The position numbers and the translations under genes were made by a program. The notes under the pieces are model-generated. The model had not been told where the DNA came from, did no database searches, and saw only the letters and a program-made list of their open reading frames with translations. A DNA stretch of 64,000 nt. It comes from Pseudomonadota bacterium. Its GTDB lineage: Bacteria > Pseudomonadota > Alphaproteobacteria > Sphingomonadales > Sphingomonadaceae. The stretch spans positions 62,001 through 126,000 of the forward strand of contig JAJZQN010000007.1 in NCBI GenBank assembly GCA_021847605.1. The letters run 5' to 3'. Of the stretch, positions 37,231-45,864 are shown piece after piece. Every line of letters starts with the position of its first letter. Within the stretch, counting starts at the first letter, position 1.

Positions 37231-38390
37231 CCGAACAGCGACTTCAGGCCGTTCCAAAGCCGCCCGAAAATGCCCGCTTCGGCAACATCTTCCCCCGCGA
37301 CCAGCGGCATGATCTGGGGCGGCGTATCAGGCGTCTGCACGATGAGCTGGGCGATCTGCTGCCCCTTGGCAATCGGTGCCTTGATCGGGCCGGTATAGAC
37401 CACCTTCACCTGCACATTGGACGATGCCGTGCGTGGCAGGGTTACGGCCATATTCTGTGGCGCAACCAGTGGGACGCTCGTCGCGCTGCCCAACTGCACC
37501 TCAGCCGTTTCGACCGTCTGCCCCTTCTTGAACAGCGGCTGGGCCTTCCAGGCGCGGAAACCCCAATCCATGAAGCGAACCGCTTCCGTCGCACGCCCAT
37601 TGAACGTCGTCGAACCGGCCGTCACGATTACCAGACGACGGCCATCCTGCTCAGCCGATCCGGTAAAGCCGAACCCGGCCTCTTCGGTATGGCCGGTCTT
37701 CAGGCCATCGGCGCCGGCAACCTTGCCCAAAATCGGGTTCCGATTGGCCTGGTTGATGTCCGAACCACCCATCGTCTTGCCCCAGGTGAAGGAGCGGGTG
37801 GCGTAGAAACGCTTATAAAGATCCGGCGTCTCGACGATCGTCGCTTCGGCCAGCTTCGCCAGATCTTCGGCCGTGACATAGGTCACGCCACCGTCGGGCC
37901 AGCCATTGCTGGTACCGAAATGACTGTTCTTCAGGCCCAGTCGCTTGGCTTCGTCATTCATCAGCGCGACGAAGGCCTGCTCCGTCCCAGCGATCCCTTC
38001 CGCCAGAACGACGCATGCATCGTTACCCGACAGGGTGACGATGCCATGCAGCAGATTTTCGACCGATACTTGTTCACCGACCGACAGGAACATGGTCGAT
38101 CCGGCCTGAGGGCCATGCCATTGCTGCCAGGTTTCCGGTCGCACCGTAAATTTGGTATCCAGTTTCAGGTCGCCCTTCTGGATCAGGCGAAAAGCGACGT
38201 GCGCCGTCATCATCTTGGCCAGCGAAGCCGGGGGCATGCGCGTCTCGCCCCCCTTGTCATACAGCACCGCGCCCGATGACAGATCCTTCATATAGGCGAT
38301 GGGCGCCTCGGACGTGTAAGGCGGTGCCGCGGCAATCAACGGCTGGGCCAGCAGCCCGGCGGCTAGGAGGACGGCAACGGATTTCTTCAT
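37227..38390 (-). CDS. dacA: D-alanyl-D-alanine carboxypeptidase (PBP5/6 type)
   Basis: The 387-aa penicillin-binding protein trims the terminal D-Ala from peptidoglycan pentapeptides in the periplasm. It has a signal peptide (about 1-21), SLAK at 56-59 (catalytic Ser56), SGN at 121-123 and KTG at 231-233. The C-terminal domain ends in an amphipathic stretch (FGRLWNGLKSLFG) suited to membrane anchoring. It lies next to rlpA and mltB, giving a wall-remodelling block. Confidence 0.95.
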   Translation of the reverse strand: MKKSVAVLLAAGLLAQPLIAAAPPYTSEAPIAYMKDLSSGAVLYDKGGETRMPPASLAKMMTAHVAFRLIQKGDLKLDTKFTVRPETWQQWHGPQAGSTMFLSVGEQVSVENLLHGIVTLSGNDACVVLAEGIAGTEQAFVALMNDEAKRLGLKNSHFGTSNGWPDGGVTYVTAEDLAKLAEATIVETPDLYKRFYATRSFTWGKTMGGSDINQANRNPILGKVAGADGLKTGHTEEAGFGFTGSAEQDGRRLVIVTAGSTTFNGRATEAVRFMDWGFRAWKAQPLFKKGQTVETAEVQLGSATSVPLVAPQNMAVTLPRTASSNVQVKVVYTGPIKAPIAKGQQIAQLIVQTPDTPPQIMPLVAGEDVAEAGIFGRLWNGLKSLFG

Positions 38391-38439
38391 GAGACTGCCT
38401 TAAACTTTCTGGGTAGATTCGCGACGCGGACGCCGAACG

Positions 38440-39534
38440 TCATGGTGTGTCATTAGCCATGATCCGGGCATTCTCAAAGCCCTTGGCGGTTGCTTGTTTA
38501 ATGCCCGCTTGCGCCGCATTCTGATCAGCATAGGGGCCATAGCGCACCCGCCATGCCCCATTGCCCGGAACGGTGGAGGCGCCGATCTTTTTTGCCAGCG
38601 CATCCGCCCGCTCTTTCGTCGAAAAAGCGGCGACCTGCACACTATATCCTGCCCCCGATGCAGCGGGCCTCGGCCTCGGCGCCGGTGCCGATGCCGGTGC
38701 AGGGGTGGGCTTTGGCACCGGGGCAGGCTTGGGCGCTACCACAGGGCTGGGTGCTGGCGCTGCGGCCGCGGTTCGCGTTGCTGCCCCGATCTCTGGTACC
38801 TTATATTCCACGCCGGGCTTCACGCTCGCCGGTTTTGGCGCTGTCGCCGGACGAACGGCCGGCAAAGCCGGCTTTGCCTCGCTCCTCGATTTTCCCGCTG
38901 ATGCAACCGCAATGGCGCGCTTCGGGCCGAGTTTTGCCTGTAGCGCGCGAAGCAAAGCAGCTGGCGTTTCAAGTCGTTCGGCCACCCGGCCATGAGCGCG
39001 CAGCACCGCCCGCTCCTGCTCAGGCGGGTTCACCCGACGCACGCGCACCGCCGCATGCCCATCGCCGATGATGCCCAGTTGCTCGGCCGCCCCTTGTGAC
39101 AGGTCGATGATGCGGTCGTTGGAATAGGGACCACGATCATTGATCCGCACCAATATGGTGCGCCCGCTATCCAGTGCAGTCACTTCGACATAGCTGGGCA
39201 ATGGCAAGGTGCGATGCGCGGCCGTCACACCCGATGCGACGAATGTCTCTCCATTGGCGGTCTGGTTGCCCTGCGCTTCGGCGCCATACCATCCGGCATA
39301 GCCCACCTCGTCATAATTGGGAGCATCCTCCGGCGTATAAGTAGTTCCGCCGACCTGATAGGGCGCGCCAATCTTCACCGGTGTATCGGGAACTTGCGGC
39401 CCCTGCCCCACCGGCTTCGACATGGCTTTGGGAGGCGCAGCGGGTGTTACGGGCGGCGGTGTTTCCGCACCACCACAGGCTGACAGCAGCAACAGCCCCC
39501 CGACCGAACAAAGCAGCTTATTGTTTGACCGCAT
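38440..39534 (-). CDS. rlpA: Septal ring lytic transglycosylase RlpA (lipoprotein with SPOR)
   Basis: The 364-aa outer-membrane lipoprotein has the lipobox LSAC (Cys20). A double-psi beta-barrel domain follows (GWYGAEAQGNQTANGETF to VRINDRGPYSNDRIIDLS). A long Pro/Ala/Lys-rich linker (about 205-285) leads to a C-terminal SPOR domain (YSVQVAAFSTKERADALA) that binds denuded glycan at division septa. I set the start at ATG 39534, which overlaps the mltB 3' end by 17 bases. Adjacent dacA and mltB support a role in septal wall turnover. Confidence 0.92.
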   Translation of the reverse strand: MRSNNKLLCSVGGLLLLSACGGAETPPPVTPAAPPKAMSKPVGQGPQVPDTPVKIGAPYQVGGTTYTPEDAPNYDEVGYAGWYGAEAQGNQTANGETFVASGVTAAHRTLPLPSYVEVTALDSGRTILVRINDRGPYSNDRIIDLSQGAAEQLGIIGDGHAAVRVRRVNPPEQERAVLRAHGRVAERLETPAALLRALQAKLGPKRAIAVASAGKSRSEAKPALPAVRPATAPKPASVKPGVEYKVPEIGAATRTAAAAPAPSPVVAPKPAPVPKPTPAPASAPAPRPRPAASGAGYSVQVAAFSTKERADALAKKIGASTVPGNGAWRVRYGPYADQNAAQAGIKQATAKGFENARIMANDTP

Positions 39535-40567
39535 CCGCCAGTAACCCCACCGACAAGGCATAGAAATTGGAACAATTATAATCGAGTATCGCGCGATAGT
39601 TGCTGGTCAGCAGATAGGCCGTCTTGCCCGGTCCATCGGGTTCCAGCAACGTAGCCAGCATGGTGTCGCTCAATGCTCCGGCTCCGCTCGGCATCACGCC
39701 CAGCCTGCGCCATTCGGCCATGGTCATCCAGCGGCTGTGTCGATTGAATACGCGCGGACATCGCGCCGGATTGGTCTTGGCCGTTATGGTAGCGCGGTTC
39801 AGTCCGGCAGGCACGCTAACCGCGACGCCCCAGGGCTGCCCCTTGCGCCAGCCCGCCTGCACGAAATAATTGGCGATCGATGCCAGTGCGTCGGCTTCGC
39901 TCCCCCATATGTCGGCTTTACCATCGCCGTCGCCATCCTTGGCGACCTTTAAATATACCGAAGGCAGGAATTGGGGATAGCCAGTCGCTCCGGCCCAACT
40001 CCCAACCAAACGACTGCGCGGCACACCATTGTCCAGCATCTTGAGCGTCGCCAGCAATTCAGGCTCGAACAAAGCCCGTCGACGTCCTTCCCATGACAGG
40101 GTGGCCAGCGACCGGATCAGGTCGAAATCGCCGGTATAGGAGCCATAATTCGTCTCATGGCCGAAAATGGCGACCATGATTTCTTCCGGTACCCCGGTTT
40201 CAGCTTCGATCCGCGTCAACCTTGCCCGATTGGCCTGATAGGCAACCCGCCCCCGGTTAATGCGCGCTGCATCCACATGCTGCCGGCGATACGGTTCGAA
40301 ATTGGGAATGGGTGAATAGGCGCCACCGCCCGGCTGGTTCTGATCAAGCTGAATGACGCGCTGGTTGGGCGTCAGCGTCGCGAAGACGCCGTCCAGCGTC
40401 TGATCAGCGATCCCCATTGCCCGCGCCTTGGGCCTCAGGCTTTGTAAATATGCGTTAAAATCGCCATTCCCGCCATCCTGCGCCACCGCGGGAGCGCTAC
40501 TGCCTCCAACCGTCACAGTCAGCGTCAGCAGCAAGGAAGCCAATATAGTACGAAAAGAATCTGCCAT
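39518..40567 (-). CDS. mltB: Lytic murein transglycosylase (MltB family)
   Basis: The 349-aa periplasmic enzyme has a signal peptide (about 1-30, ending AVAQ). It has the catalytic glutamate in IFGHETNYGSYTGDF and the family segments GATGYPQFLPSVY and WGVAVSVPAGL. It cleaves the MurNAc-GlcNAc bond, forming 1,6-anhydroMurNAc. Those products could feed the AmgK-MurU recycling route encoded near the start of the window. ATG 40567 is chosen because it starts the signal peptide. Confidence 0.93.
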   Translation of the reverse strand: MADSFRTILASLLLTLTVTVGGSSAPAVAQDGGNGDFNAYLQSLRPKARAMGIADQTLDGVFATLTPNQRVIQLDQNQPGGGAYSPIPNFEPYRRQHVDAARINRGRVAYQANRARLTRIEAETGVPEEIMVAIFGHETNYGSYTGDFDLIRSLATLSWEGRRRALFEPELLATLKMLDNGVPRSRLVGSWAGATGYPQFLPSVYLKVAKDGDGDGKADIWGSEADALASIANYFVQAGWRKGQPWGVAVSVPAGLNRATITAKTNPARCPRVFNRHSRWMTMAEWRRLGVMPSGAGALSDTMLATLLEPDGPGKTAYLLTSNYRAILDYNCSNFYALSVGLLADAVKQ

Positions 40568-40649
40568 CGCCCGATTGTTGCACAGCCCGGACGGCAGGTG
40601 AATTCCCATAATGCGCAACGGCTGCATGGAAGACGACGAACCGAAATCT

Positions 40650-41369
40650 TTAGCGTTCAAGATTGCCCAGCCTCTGCTGAAGGTCGGACAAGCCATTCAA
40701 TATCGCTATGCCCATTGCGGCGATTTCCCGGGTCGGGGGTAGCAGGTCGGGAATCATGATCGTGGTCATCCCTGCGCCATGTGCGGCCCTCGCGCCGATC
40801 GGGCTGTCTTCCACAGCCAGACACAGCGCGGGCGCGATACCCAACCGATCTGCCGCCAACAAATAGCATTCGGGATCAGGCTTGGCCCGCTCGACATCGC
40901 TGCGGGTCACTACCGTTTGTAAAAAGGGCAATATACCCGCCTGTTCCAGTCTCCGTTCCGCATAGGGGCTAAGCGTTGATGTCGCCACCGCCATCGGAAT
41001 ATCCATCGCATGCAGATATGCGATTATTTCCAATGCACCGGGCCTTAATGGAATGCCATTTTCTATCGCGGCCTCGAACATAGTCTCGCTATCGATGTAA
41101 AACTGGTCGACCGGAAAATCAGGACCATATTCCTCCGCCAGCATCCGGCGGTTCTCATCACGATGAACCCCAACCATGCGCAGAAATATTTCTTGCGATA
41201 TTGGCCAACCCAGATTTCGCGATGCGGCCGCCATCATTTCCCCATGCTTCGCCTCCGTATCGAGCAGGGTACCATCCATGTCGAAAATGACGGCTGCGGG
41301 AAACTGTGACAGGTGGGGCAAAAATAATCCCTTGCGATCATATCGTTGGATATAGCGGTCAGAGGACAC
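40650..41369 (-). CDS. HAD-superfamily phosphatase (beta-PGM/Gph-like)
   Basis: The 239-aa HAD hydrolase has motif I DMDGTLLDTE, motif II VATSTLS, a conserved lysine in RAKPDPECYLLAADRL and motif IV VEDSPIGARAAHGAGM. Subclass I cap features suggest a small phosphorylated substrate, such as a sugar phosphate or phosphoglycolate. The start is GTG 41369, preceded by AGAAGG. It is the first gene of the long minus-strand series and is divergent from the signalling operon. Confidence 0.87.
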   Translation of the reverse strand: MSSDRYIQRYDRKGLFLPHLSQFPAAVIFDMDGTLLDTEAKHGEMMAAASRNLGWPISQEIFLRMVGVHRDENRRMLAEEYGPDFPVDQFYIDSETMFEAAIENGIPLRPGALEIIAYLHAMDIPMAVATSTLSPYAERRLEQAGILPFLQTVVTRSDVERAKPDPECYLLAADRLGIAPALCLAVEDSPIGARAAHGAGMTTIMIPDLLPPTREIAAMGIAILNGLSDLQQRLGNLER

Positions 41370-41544
41370 ATCGCCTTCTGTTAGCGTTCGGATAACTTAC
41401 TCTACAACCGCCATTCTTCCTCGTTGAACATTTTTCGCCTCGCATTGATTAATGGGCAAGTAACTAAAAATCGGTATTTTCTGTAACCTTCAGTTTTCGG
41501 TAATTAACCAATATAAAACTCCACTCGCGTCAAATAGTCGCGGC

Positions 41545-41967
41545 ATGAAACCGAAAGCGATCCGCTCTTTTGAGAAGGTCCAGCATGTCTCCGGGGGGAG
41601 AATGGACCAAGCGCTCGACGCAACCGCGTCCCGGGCAGGCGGATTGTTACGCTCGTTATGCCCTGCTGTACTTTTGCTGACGACAGGCCTTTTCGGGCTG
41701 ACTATCGCTTCTCTTCTCCAAGGCTCTACTTCGGGCTGGTATCTCGTCGTCGCCGCACCCGGATCATCGCTAGCGGATACGATTAACCTCGTTCGCGCCG
41801 CCAATGGACGCCTGGTTCAGCGCGGTGCTTTTTCCAACATCGTCATTGCCGGATCGAACCGACGGGATTTTCCTGCCGCCCTACGCCACGCCGGCGCCTG
41901 GCTTGCGATCGCCGCCCCCGCCGGTGTCGGCTGCATGGACCCGTCCTTTCAGGAACAGACCTCATGA
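41545..41967 (+). CDS. Small single-pass membrane protein, unknown function
   Basis: The 140-aa protein has one strong hydrophobic helix (about residues 40-60, [20 protein letters not shown]). A soluble C-terminal part of about 75 residues follows, containing AADTINLV-like helices and [15 protein letters not shown] recognise no family. Its stop overlaps the start of the hybrid kinase (ATGA at 41964-41967), so it is probably translated with it and may be a sensor accessory. A later start at ATG 41602 is possible. Confidence 0.55.
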   Translation: MKPKAIRSFEKVQHVSGGRMDQALDATASRAGGLLRSLCPAVLLLTTGLFGLTIASLLQGSTSGWYLVVAAPGSSLADTINLVRAANGRLVQRGAFSNIVIAGSNRRDFPAALRHAGAWLAIAAPAGVGCMDPSFQEQTS

Positions 41968-44804
41968 TCATCGAACTCGACCAGTTGCGTTATCATTTCG
42001 GCCGTTTCCTGGTCCCGCTCTTCTGGGTCCACGTCCCGCTGCTGGCGGCGGTGGCGATGTTGACGGGCCATTCGCCGATCGGCGCGGCGGCGGCGGGCGC
42101 GCTCCTCGCTGCGGCCTATCACCTCATCTGGTGGAGGCAAGGCATCGCGCCGGGAACCCGTTACTTGTCGGCCGTCGCCCTCATGGGGGAGCCTGCCATC
42201 CTGCTGTTCCTGTTGCGTGGCCATGCCTGGCAAATGGACATGCATATGTATTTCTTCGCCATGCTGGCGTTGACCATCGCGTGGTGCGACAGGCGTGCCA
42301 TTCTGGCCGCCGCCGCCGCTACGGCTACACATCATCTGCTGCTGTTATATCTTTTGCCCTACGCCGTATTTCCCGGACAGGGCAATCTGGAGCGGGTTCT
42401 GCTCCATGCCGGCATCGTCGCCTTTCAAACGACAGTCCTCGTCTGGCTCAGCGATAAACTGGTTGAGAGCTTTCAGCGCAACCAGCGCATGGGCGAGGAA
42501 ATCATGGCAAAGAATGAGGCGCTGGAGGAACGCACCCACGAGGCGGAAGAAGCCAATCGCGCCAAGAGCCTGTTCCTCGCCAATATGAGCCATGAAATCC
42601 GCACGCCGATGAACGCCATTCTTGGCTTCTGCCATCTTGTGTTGCGCACCGATCTCGAACCCAAGCAACTCGACTATATCGGCAAAATCAACAGTGCCGG
42701 CGTATCGCTTCTGCGCCTTATCAACGACATCCTCGATTTCTCGAAAAATGAGGCGGGCAAACTGACGCTGGAGGCCAATCCTTTCAGCCCCCGGCGCGCA
42801 ATAGAAAACCAGATACACCTCGTCGCGGGCAATGCGGAAAGCAAGCAGGTCAAACTCGTTTCGCGGGTCGATGCCAATGTCCCCGAACAGGTCATGGGCG
42901 ACGAGATGCGCTTCTCCCAGGTCGCTCTCAACCTCCTCAGCAATGCAGTCAAATTCTCCGAGGGCGGCAGCGTAACCATTAACCTTGCCGTCGTCGCTGA
43001 ACAGGCCGGACAGATCAGGCTGCGCCTTTCGGTGCGTGACACCGGTATCGGCATGACGCCGGAACAGCAGACCTCGCTTTTCAACTCCTTCACGCAAGCA
43101 GACAGTTCCACCACCCGTCGTTTCGGGGGTACCGGCCTTGGCCTCGCCATCTGTCGTCAGATCGTTGAGCAGATGGGCGGCGACATCCGCGTCGACAGCG
43201 TGCCTGGTGAAGGCAGCACCTTCACCTGCGAGATGCAGATGGCGGCACAAGACAGCACGACCGCGCTTGAAACGCCGCTGCCCGAAAAGATCAGGCGTCT
43301 GCACATACTGGCCGCCGACGACAATCCGGCTTCGCGTCAGATCATGCAGGACCTTTTTGCCGGATGGGGTATCTCTGTCGATCTTGTGGCTTCAGGTGAC
43401 GAAGCGCTGGCGGCTGTCGAGAATGCCGACCTTTCGGCCAAGCCCTATGATCTCATCCTGCTCGACTGGAAAATGCCCGGCATGGACGGCCTGCAAGTGA
43501 TAGAGGCCATGCGCGCTCTTCCTTTCCGGGCTGCCCGCCCCAAATCCATGATCGTCACCGCCTATGGCGCGGATGATTTTGTGAAAGGCGTGCCGGCCGA
43601 AGAGGTATCCGCCTTTCTGACCAAGCCGGTCGTCCCCAAGACCCTGCTCGACACCATGATCGACATTTTCATGTCTCATGACGAATCCATCTCAGCCCCA
43701 TCACCCGCCATGGATGGTCCACCGATGGTCGCGCCACATCTTCGCGGGCTGCACGTCCTGCTGGCGGAAGATAACGAGATTAATCGCGAAATCGCCACGG
43801 AATTGCTGACCGATGCAGGCCTTACCGTGGATTGCGCGGAAAACGGCCGGATCGCCTGCGACATGGTGCGCAATGCCGCCCGTCCTTATGCCGCCGTCCT
43901 GATGGATGTTCAGATGCCCGAACTGGATGGTGTGGCCGCAACCCGCATCATCCGGGAAACATGGTCGTCCGACATGCTGCCGATCATCGCCATGACGGCC
44001 CACGCTTATGAGGAAGAAAAGCAGCGCTGCTTTTCCGCCGGTATGAACGACCATGTGTCAAAGCCTGTCGACCCGCGCATGTTGATGCAGACGCTCGATC
44101 GCTGGCTCAAGGCACCAGCAGAGCCTGTGCAACCCTGCATGGAGGCGGCCCCTCCGGCCGCGACTGTCGCCGGAACCTTGCCTGACCACTTACCCCCGTT
44201 CGATCTTCAGGCAGCGTTGCTGCGCGTGAACGGAAAATCAGCGCTCTTGCACAAGCTGATCGTCAGCTTCGGAAACAGCTACGCTCAGGTCGGGCGTGAT
44301 CTGCGCGCCCATATCGCTTCCGGCCTTCTGCCCGATGGTCGTCGCCTCGCCCATAGCCTAAAGGGCGTCGCCGGCTCACTCGAACTGCCACAGGTTCAGG
44401 CGATCGCGTCCGACATTGAACGCATGCTTGCGGCCGGTGAAACGGATCAGGCCCGGGTCGCCATAGACCAGCTTGAGGAAGCGATTGCACCCGCCATCGC
44501 CGCTGCGCACAGCCTCTCGCCCGAACAGCAAACCGACATGATACAATCCTCCACGCCCGTGGATGAACAGGCCATGCTCGTCAGCCGCGATGCGCTGCGC
44601 GACATGCTTCGACGGCGCAGTCTCGGCGCTCGCTCCGGTTTTCAGCGCTTTGCCGATGCACTTGGTCTTTCCGAACAACAGCGCGTGATCCATCCCGTTT
44701 ATCAGGCGCTCGAAAAACTGGATTATGAAACCGCGCTGACCCTTCTCGATAGGGGAACAGGCAGCGGCGCACGGAGCGATGAGCCGACAGGTGCGACATC
44801 ATGA
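41964..44804 (+). CDS. Hybrid histidine kinase with two receivers and HPt
   Basis: The 946-aa protein has an N-terminal module of about six membrane helices (residues 10-165, with [19 protein letters not shown], seen also in some chemoreceptors). Then come a coiled coil and HisKA ([15 protein letters not shown], His210), HATPase ([12 protein letters not shown]), receiver 1 ([11 protein letters not shown]), receiver 2 ([11 protein letters not shown]) and HPt ([11 protein letters not shown], His797). A short C-terminal helical extension follows. It can run a full internal phosphorelay. The stop overlaps the diguanylate cyclase start by 4 bases, so its output is probably c-di-GMP synthesis. Confidence 0.92.
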   Translation: MIIELDQLRYHFGRFLVPLFWVHVPLLAAVAMLTGHSPIGAAAAGALLAAAYHLIWWRQGIAPGTRYLSAVALMGEPAILLFLLRGHAWQMDMHMYFFAMLALTIAWCDRRAILAAAAATATHHLLLLYLLPYAVFPGQGNLERVLLHAGIVAFQTTVLVWLSDKLVESFQRNQRMGEEIMAKNEALEERTHEAEEANRAKSLFLANMSHEIRTPMNAILGFCHLVLRTDLEPKQLDYIGKINSAGVSLLRLINDILDFSKNEAGKLTLEANPFSPRRAIENQIHLVAGNAESKQVKLVSRVDANVPEQVMGDEMRFSQVALNLLSNAVKFSEGGSVTINLAVVAEQAGQIRLRLSVRDTGIGMTPEQQTSLFNSFTQADSSTTRRFGGTGLGLAICRQIVEQMGGDIRVDSVPGEGSTFTCEMQMAAQDSTTALETPLPEKIRRLHILAADDNPASRQIMQDLFAGWGISVDLVASGDEALAAVENADLSAKPYDLILLDWKMPGMDGLQVIEAMRALPFRAARPKSMIVTAYGADDFVKGVPAEEVSAFLTKPVVPKTLLDTMIDIFMSHDESISAPSPAMDGPPMVAPHLRGLHVLLAEDNEINREIATELLTDAGLTVDCAENGRIACDMVRNAARPYAAVLMDVQMPELDGVAATRIIRETWSSDMLPIIAMTAHAYEEEKQRCFSAGMNDHVSKPVDPRMLMQTLDRWLKAPAEPVQPCMEAAPPAATVAGTLPDHLPPFDLQAALLRVNGKSALLHKLIVSFGNSYAQVGRDLRAHIASGLLPDGRRLAHSLKGVAGSLELPQVQAIASDIERMLAAGETDQARVAIDQLEEAIAPAIAAAHSLSPEQQTDMIQSSTPVDEQAMLVSRDALRDMLRRRSLGARSGFQRFADALGLSEQQRVIHPVYQALEKLDYETALTLLDRGTGSGARSDEPTGATS

Positions 44805-45730
44805 GCAAACCCACCATTCTCATCGTCGATGACGAAATTTCGAATATCGAAATTATGAATGCCGTGCTGGAGGACGATTATGAGGTCTGCTTCGCCACCT
44901 CCGGCCAGCAGGCATTGGACGTTGCTGCGGCGGCTCAGCCGGACCTGGTACTTCTGGATGTATTGATGCCCGGCCTCGACGGGTTCGAAGTATGCCGCCA
45001 GTTGAAGGCCGATCATTTGCTGGCCGATATTCCGATCATCTTCACGACCGGCCTTGGCGATACGGAAGATGAAATGCGCGGGCTGTCACTGGGCGCTATC
45101 GATTATGTGACCAAACCAATTCAGCCCGCCATCCTGCGGGCCCGCGTCGGCAATCATGTCGAATTGAAACGACTACGTGATCAACTTGCAGCCATGGCCG
45201 TTACGGATGCTCTGACAGGCCTCAGCAACCGTCGCCACCTGGAACGCTCTCTTTCCAACGAAGCGGCACGTCTGGGCAGGACGGGTGACTGGTTGTCGGT
45301 CATCATGCTCGACATCGACTTCTTCAAACAGTTTAACGATACCTATGGCCATCCCGCCGGCGACCGCTGCATCACGATGGTCGCATCCGCATTGACGCGG
45401 GCAGTCAAGCGCGCATCGGATCTTCCTGCCCGCTATGGCGGGGAAGAATTTGCCTGTATCCTGCCCGGGGCCGACCCGCGTGGTGCGGAAATCGTGGCAC
45501 AGGAAATCCGGCTTCAAATTCAGTCGCTCAACATTCCCCACGAACGCTCGCAGGTCAGTCCCTTCATCACAGTCAGCATCGGCGTAGCCAGCGCCCGCTG
45601 CCTGCCCAATATGTCGACTGACCGCTGGATCGCCGAAGCCGATCGTCAACTATACATCAGCAAACAAGAGGGGCGGAATCGCATTTCGACCACCGAATTT
45701 AAAGGACAGGACGAATATTGCCGTACCTGA
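44801..45730 (+). CDS. PleD-like diguanylate cyclase response regulator
   Basis: The 309-aa protein has a receiver ([11 protein letters not shown] acceptor) and a GGDEF domain with GGEEF at 213-217. An inhibitory I-site RASD (204-207) lies five residues upstream of the active site, so product inhibition is expected. It makes c-di-GMP from two GTP when phosphorylated, probably by the preceding hybrid kinase. Unlike PleD it has one receiver, not two. Downstream is a hairpin with a T-run. Confidence 0.93.
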   Translation: MSKPTILIVDDEISNIEIMNAVLEDDYEVCFATSGQQALDVAAAAQPDLVLLDVLMPGLDGFEVCRQLKADHLLADIPIIFTTGLGDTEDEMRGLSLGAIDYVTKPIQPAILRARVGNHVELKRLRDQLAAMAVTDALTGLSNRRHLERSLSNEAARLGRTGDWLSVIMLDIDFFKQFNDTYGHPAGDRCITMVASALTRAVKRASDLPARYGGEEFACILPGADPRGAEIVAQEIRLQIQSLNIPHERSQVSPFITVSIGVASARCLPNMSTDRWIAEADRQLYISKQEGRNRISTTEFKGQDEYCRT

Positions 45731-45753
45731 CGGCTGTCCTGCCCTTGCTGCCT

Positions 45754-45777
45754 TTGCCGACATGATCCGGCAATTTT
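45754..45777. terminator. Terminator between diguanylate cyclase and topA
   Basis: TTGCCG (45754-45759) pairs with CGGCAA (45768-45773), followed by TTTT. It lies 24 bases after the diguanylate cyclase stop, in the gap between convergent genes. Confidence 0.5.
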
Positions 45778-45864
45778 AACGATCACCAACAGGATATAGC
45801 GATCGGGTTTGGCCTACGTACCATCATAGGCAAACAGCGTAGATACACGCTGCCCATTTTTCGA

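Noticed and set aside
41490-41515. TTAACC half-site upstream of the signalling operon as a CtrA box
   Set aside because: No second half-site at the required 7-base spacing.
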